From Owenia fusiformis (lineage: Eukaryota > Annelida > Polychaeta > Sabellida > Oweniidae): a stretch of 60,000 nt of DNA. Position 1 is the stretch's first letter. Each line of letters starts with the position of its first letter. The notes beneath the pieces are model-generated. The model did not search any database. It was given only the letters and a program-made list of their open reading frames with translations, and was not told where the DNA came from. This document shows positions 59,601 through 60,000 of the stretch, piece by piece. The stretch spans positions 684,001-744,000 of the forward strand of contig CAIIXF020000001.1 of assembly GCA_903813345.2 (NCBI GenBank), written 5' to 3'. The translations under genes and the position numbers were made by a program.

Positions 59601-60000
59601 GCAGTTTTAGGTTTTTGATTATAATTTCCAGGGAATTCAAAGACACATATTTGTTAATTTAGGTAATAAACATATACTCACAGTTGCACCTTTGTAAGCG
59701 GGAACCCTGTTGATAAGAGTGTGGTCCGTAATCATTTTCACTTCGTGTGGGGTTATTGCACCATGACCCAAACTTTGTAATTTATCACCATCAGCATCAG
59801 CTTAAAAATAATGAAGTTAACTAAAGCTACATTGCAAAACAAAAAAAGCTGGACAATAAGATTCTTGTTCTCAGAAGATAATACATTGTTACATATATAT
59901 ATATGCATGTACACAGTATGTTAAATACTTACTATTTCCAATAACCATTAGCATATCGGGTAATTCGGTACTGATTGGCTCAGTTTGTCCTTTTGGTATT
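56548..60000 (-). CDS. 3' part of a coiled-coil / EF-hand-like protein gene
   Basis: Eleven minus-strand exons in view, phases all consistent, 5' end outside the window: 59933-60000, 59682-59800, 59347-59449, 58934-59025, 58666-58812, 58383-58479, 58014-58231, 57526-57611, 57329-57398, 56845-56961, 56548-56679. They encode about 415 residues. Order of features: a region with LPDMLMVIGN; a Tyr/Asp-rich helix (YDRYDNIQAKLDELK); a Lys-rich patch (KKDKKNKSSK) followed by an acidic stretch; two helical, probably coiled-coil exons (MNLELERMKEKIHEIDDRIE, and EMNLVEVEEALQHINNNL); then a C-terminal pair of EF-hand-like motifs. The second loop, NREHKGVVDFLD, has Gly at position 6 and Asp at 12 but lacks most ligands. 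The composition suits a cytoskeletal or ciliary protein, but I cannot name the family. The last exon seeds the 135-bp array. Confidence 0.85.

Overview
This is a window of intron-rich, AT-rich animal nuclear DNA. Two multi-exon genes with GT-AG introns lie in the right-hand quarter, and the rest is satellite-like arrays and transposon debris. The better-defined gene encodes a secreted protein with a chitin-binding domain followed by a laminin-G/concanavalin-A-like domain. Among families I know, this combination is typical of shell-matrix proteins (Pif/BMSP type) of molluscs and relatives, so a mollusc or other lophotrochozoan is the best guess. No bacterial features are present. No rRNA or tRNA gene was recognised by eye.

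Layout. 1-22.2 kb: no confident gene. It contains what looks like an old, collinear tandem duplication of about 8-10 kb (left copy about 0.25-10.2 kb, right copy about 14.8-22.2 kb). The copies were later changed by a 49-bp minisatellite in the left one (1.7-4.9 kb) and a 1-kb palindromic foldback element in the right one (18.6-19.6 kb). A 39-bp minisatellite (11.6-13.3 kb) lies between them. 22.3-34.2 kb: 19-bp and 56-bp arrays, a dead mariner-like transposon (25.1-26.1 kb), small arrays, and a 4.4-kb array of 35-bp units (29.8-34.2 kb). 34.2-44.5 kb: mostly featureless, with a 0.9-kb terminal-inverted-repeat element at 35.5-36.4 kb.

44.5-55.4 kb: a 5'-truncated LINE with target-site duplications ends about 80 bp before the start codon of the chitin-binding/LamG gene on the + strand (13 coding exons, 410 residues, phases consistent throughout). 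Its third intron is packed with at least five foldback elements related to the 18.6-kb one. 55.9-60 kb: the 3' part of a minus-strand gene (11 exons in view, about 415 residues) encoding coiled coils and a C-terminal degenerate EF-hand pair. Its last exon has been amplified into a 135-bp tandem array just downstream. The two genes converge tail to tail.

Nothing shows that the two genes cooperate. The first is a candidate extracellular or biomineral-matrix protein; the second is an intracellular protein I cannot name. Exon models come from reading splice sites and phases by eye and have no transcript support here.
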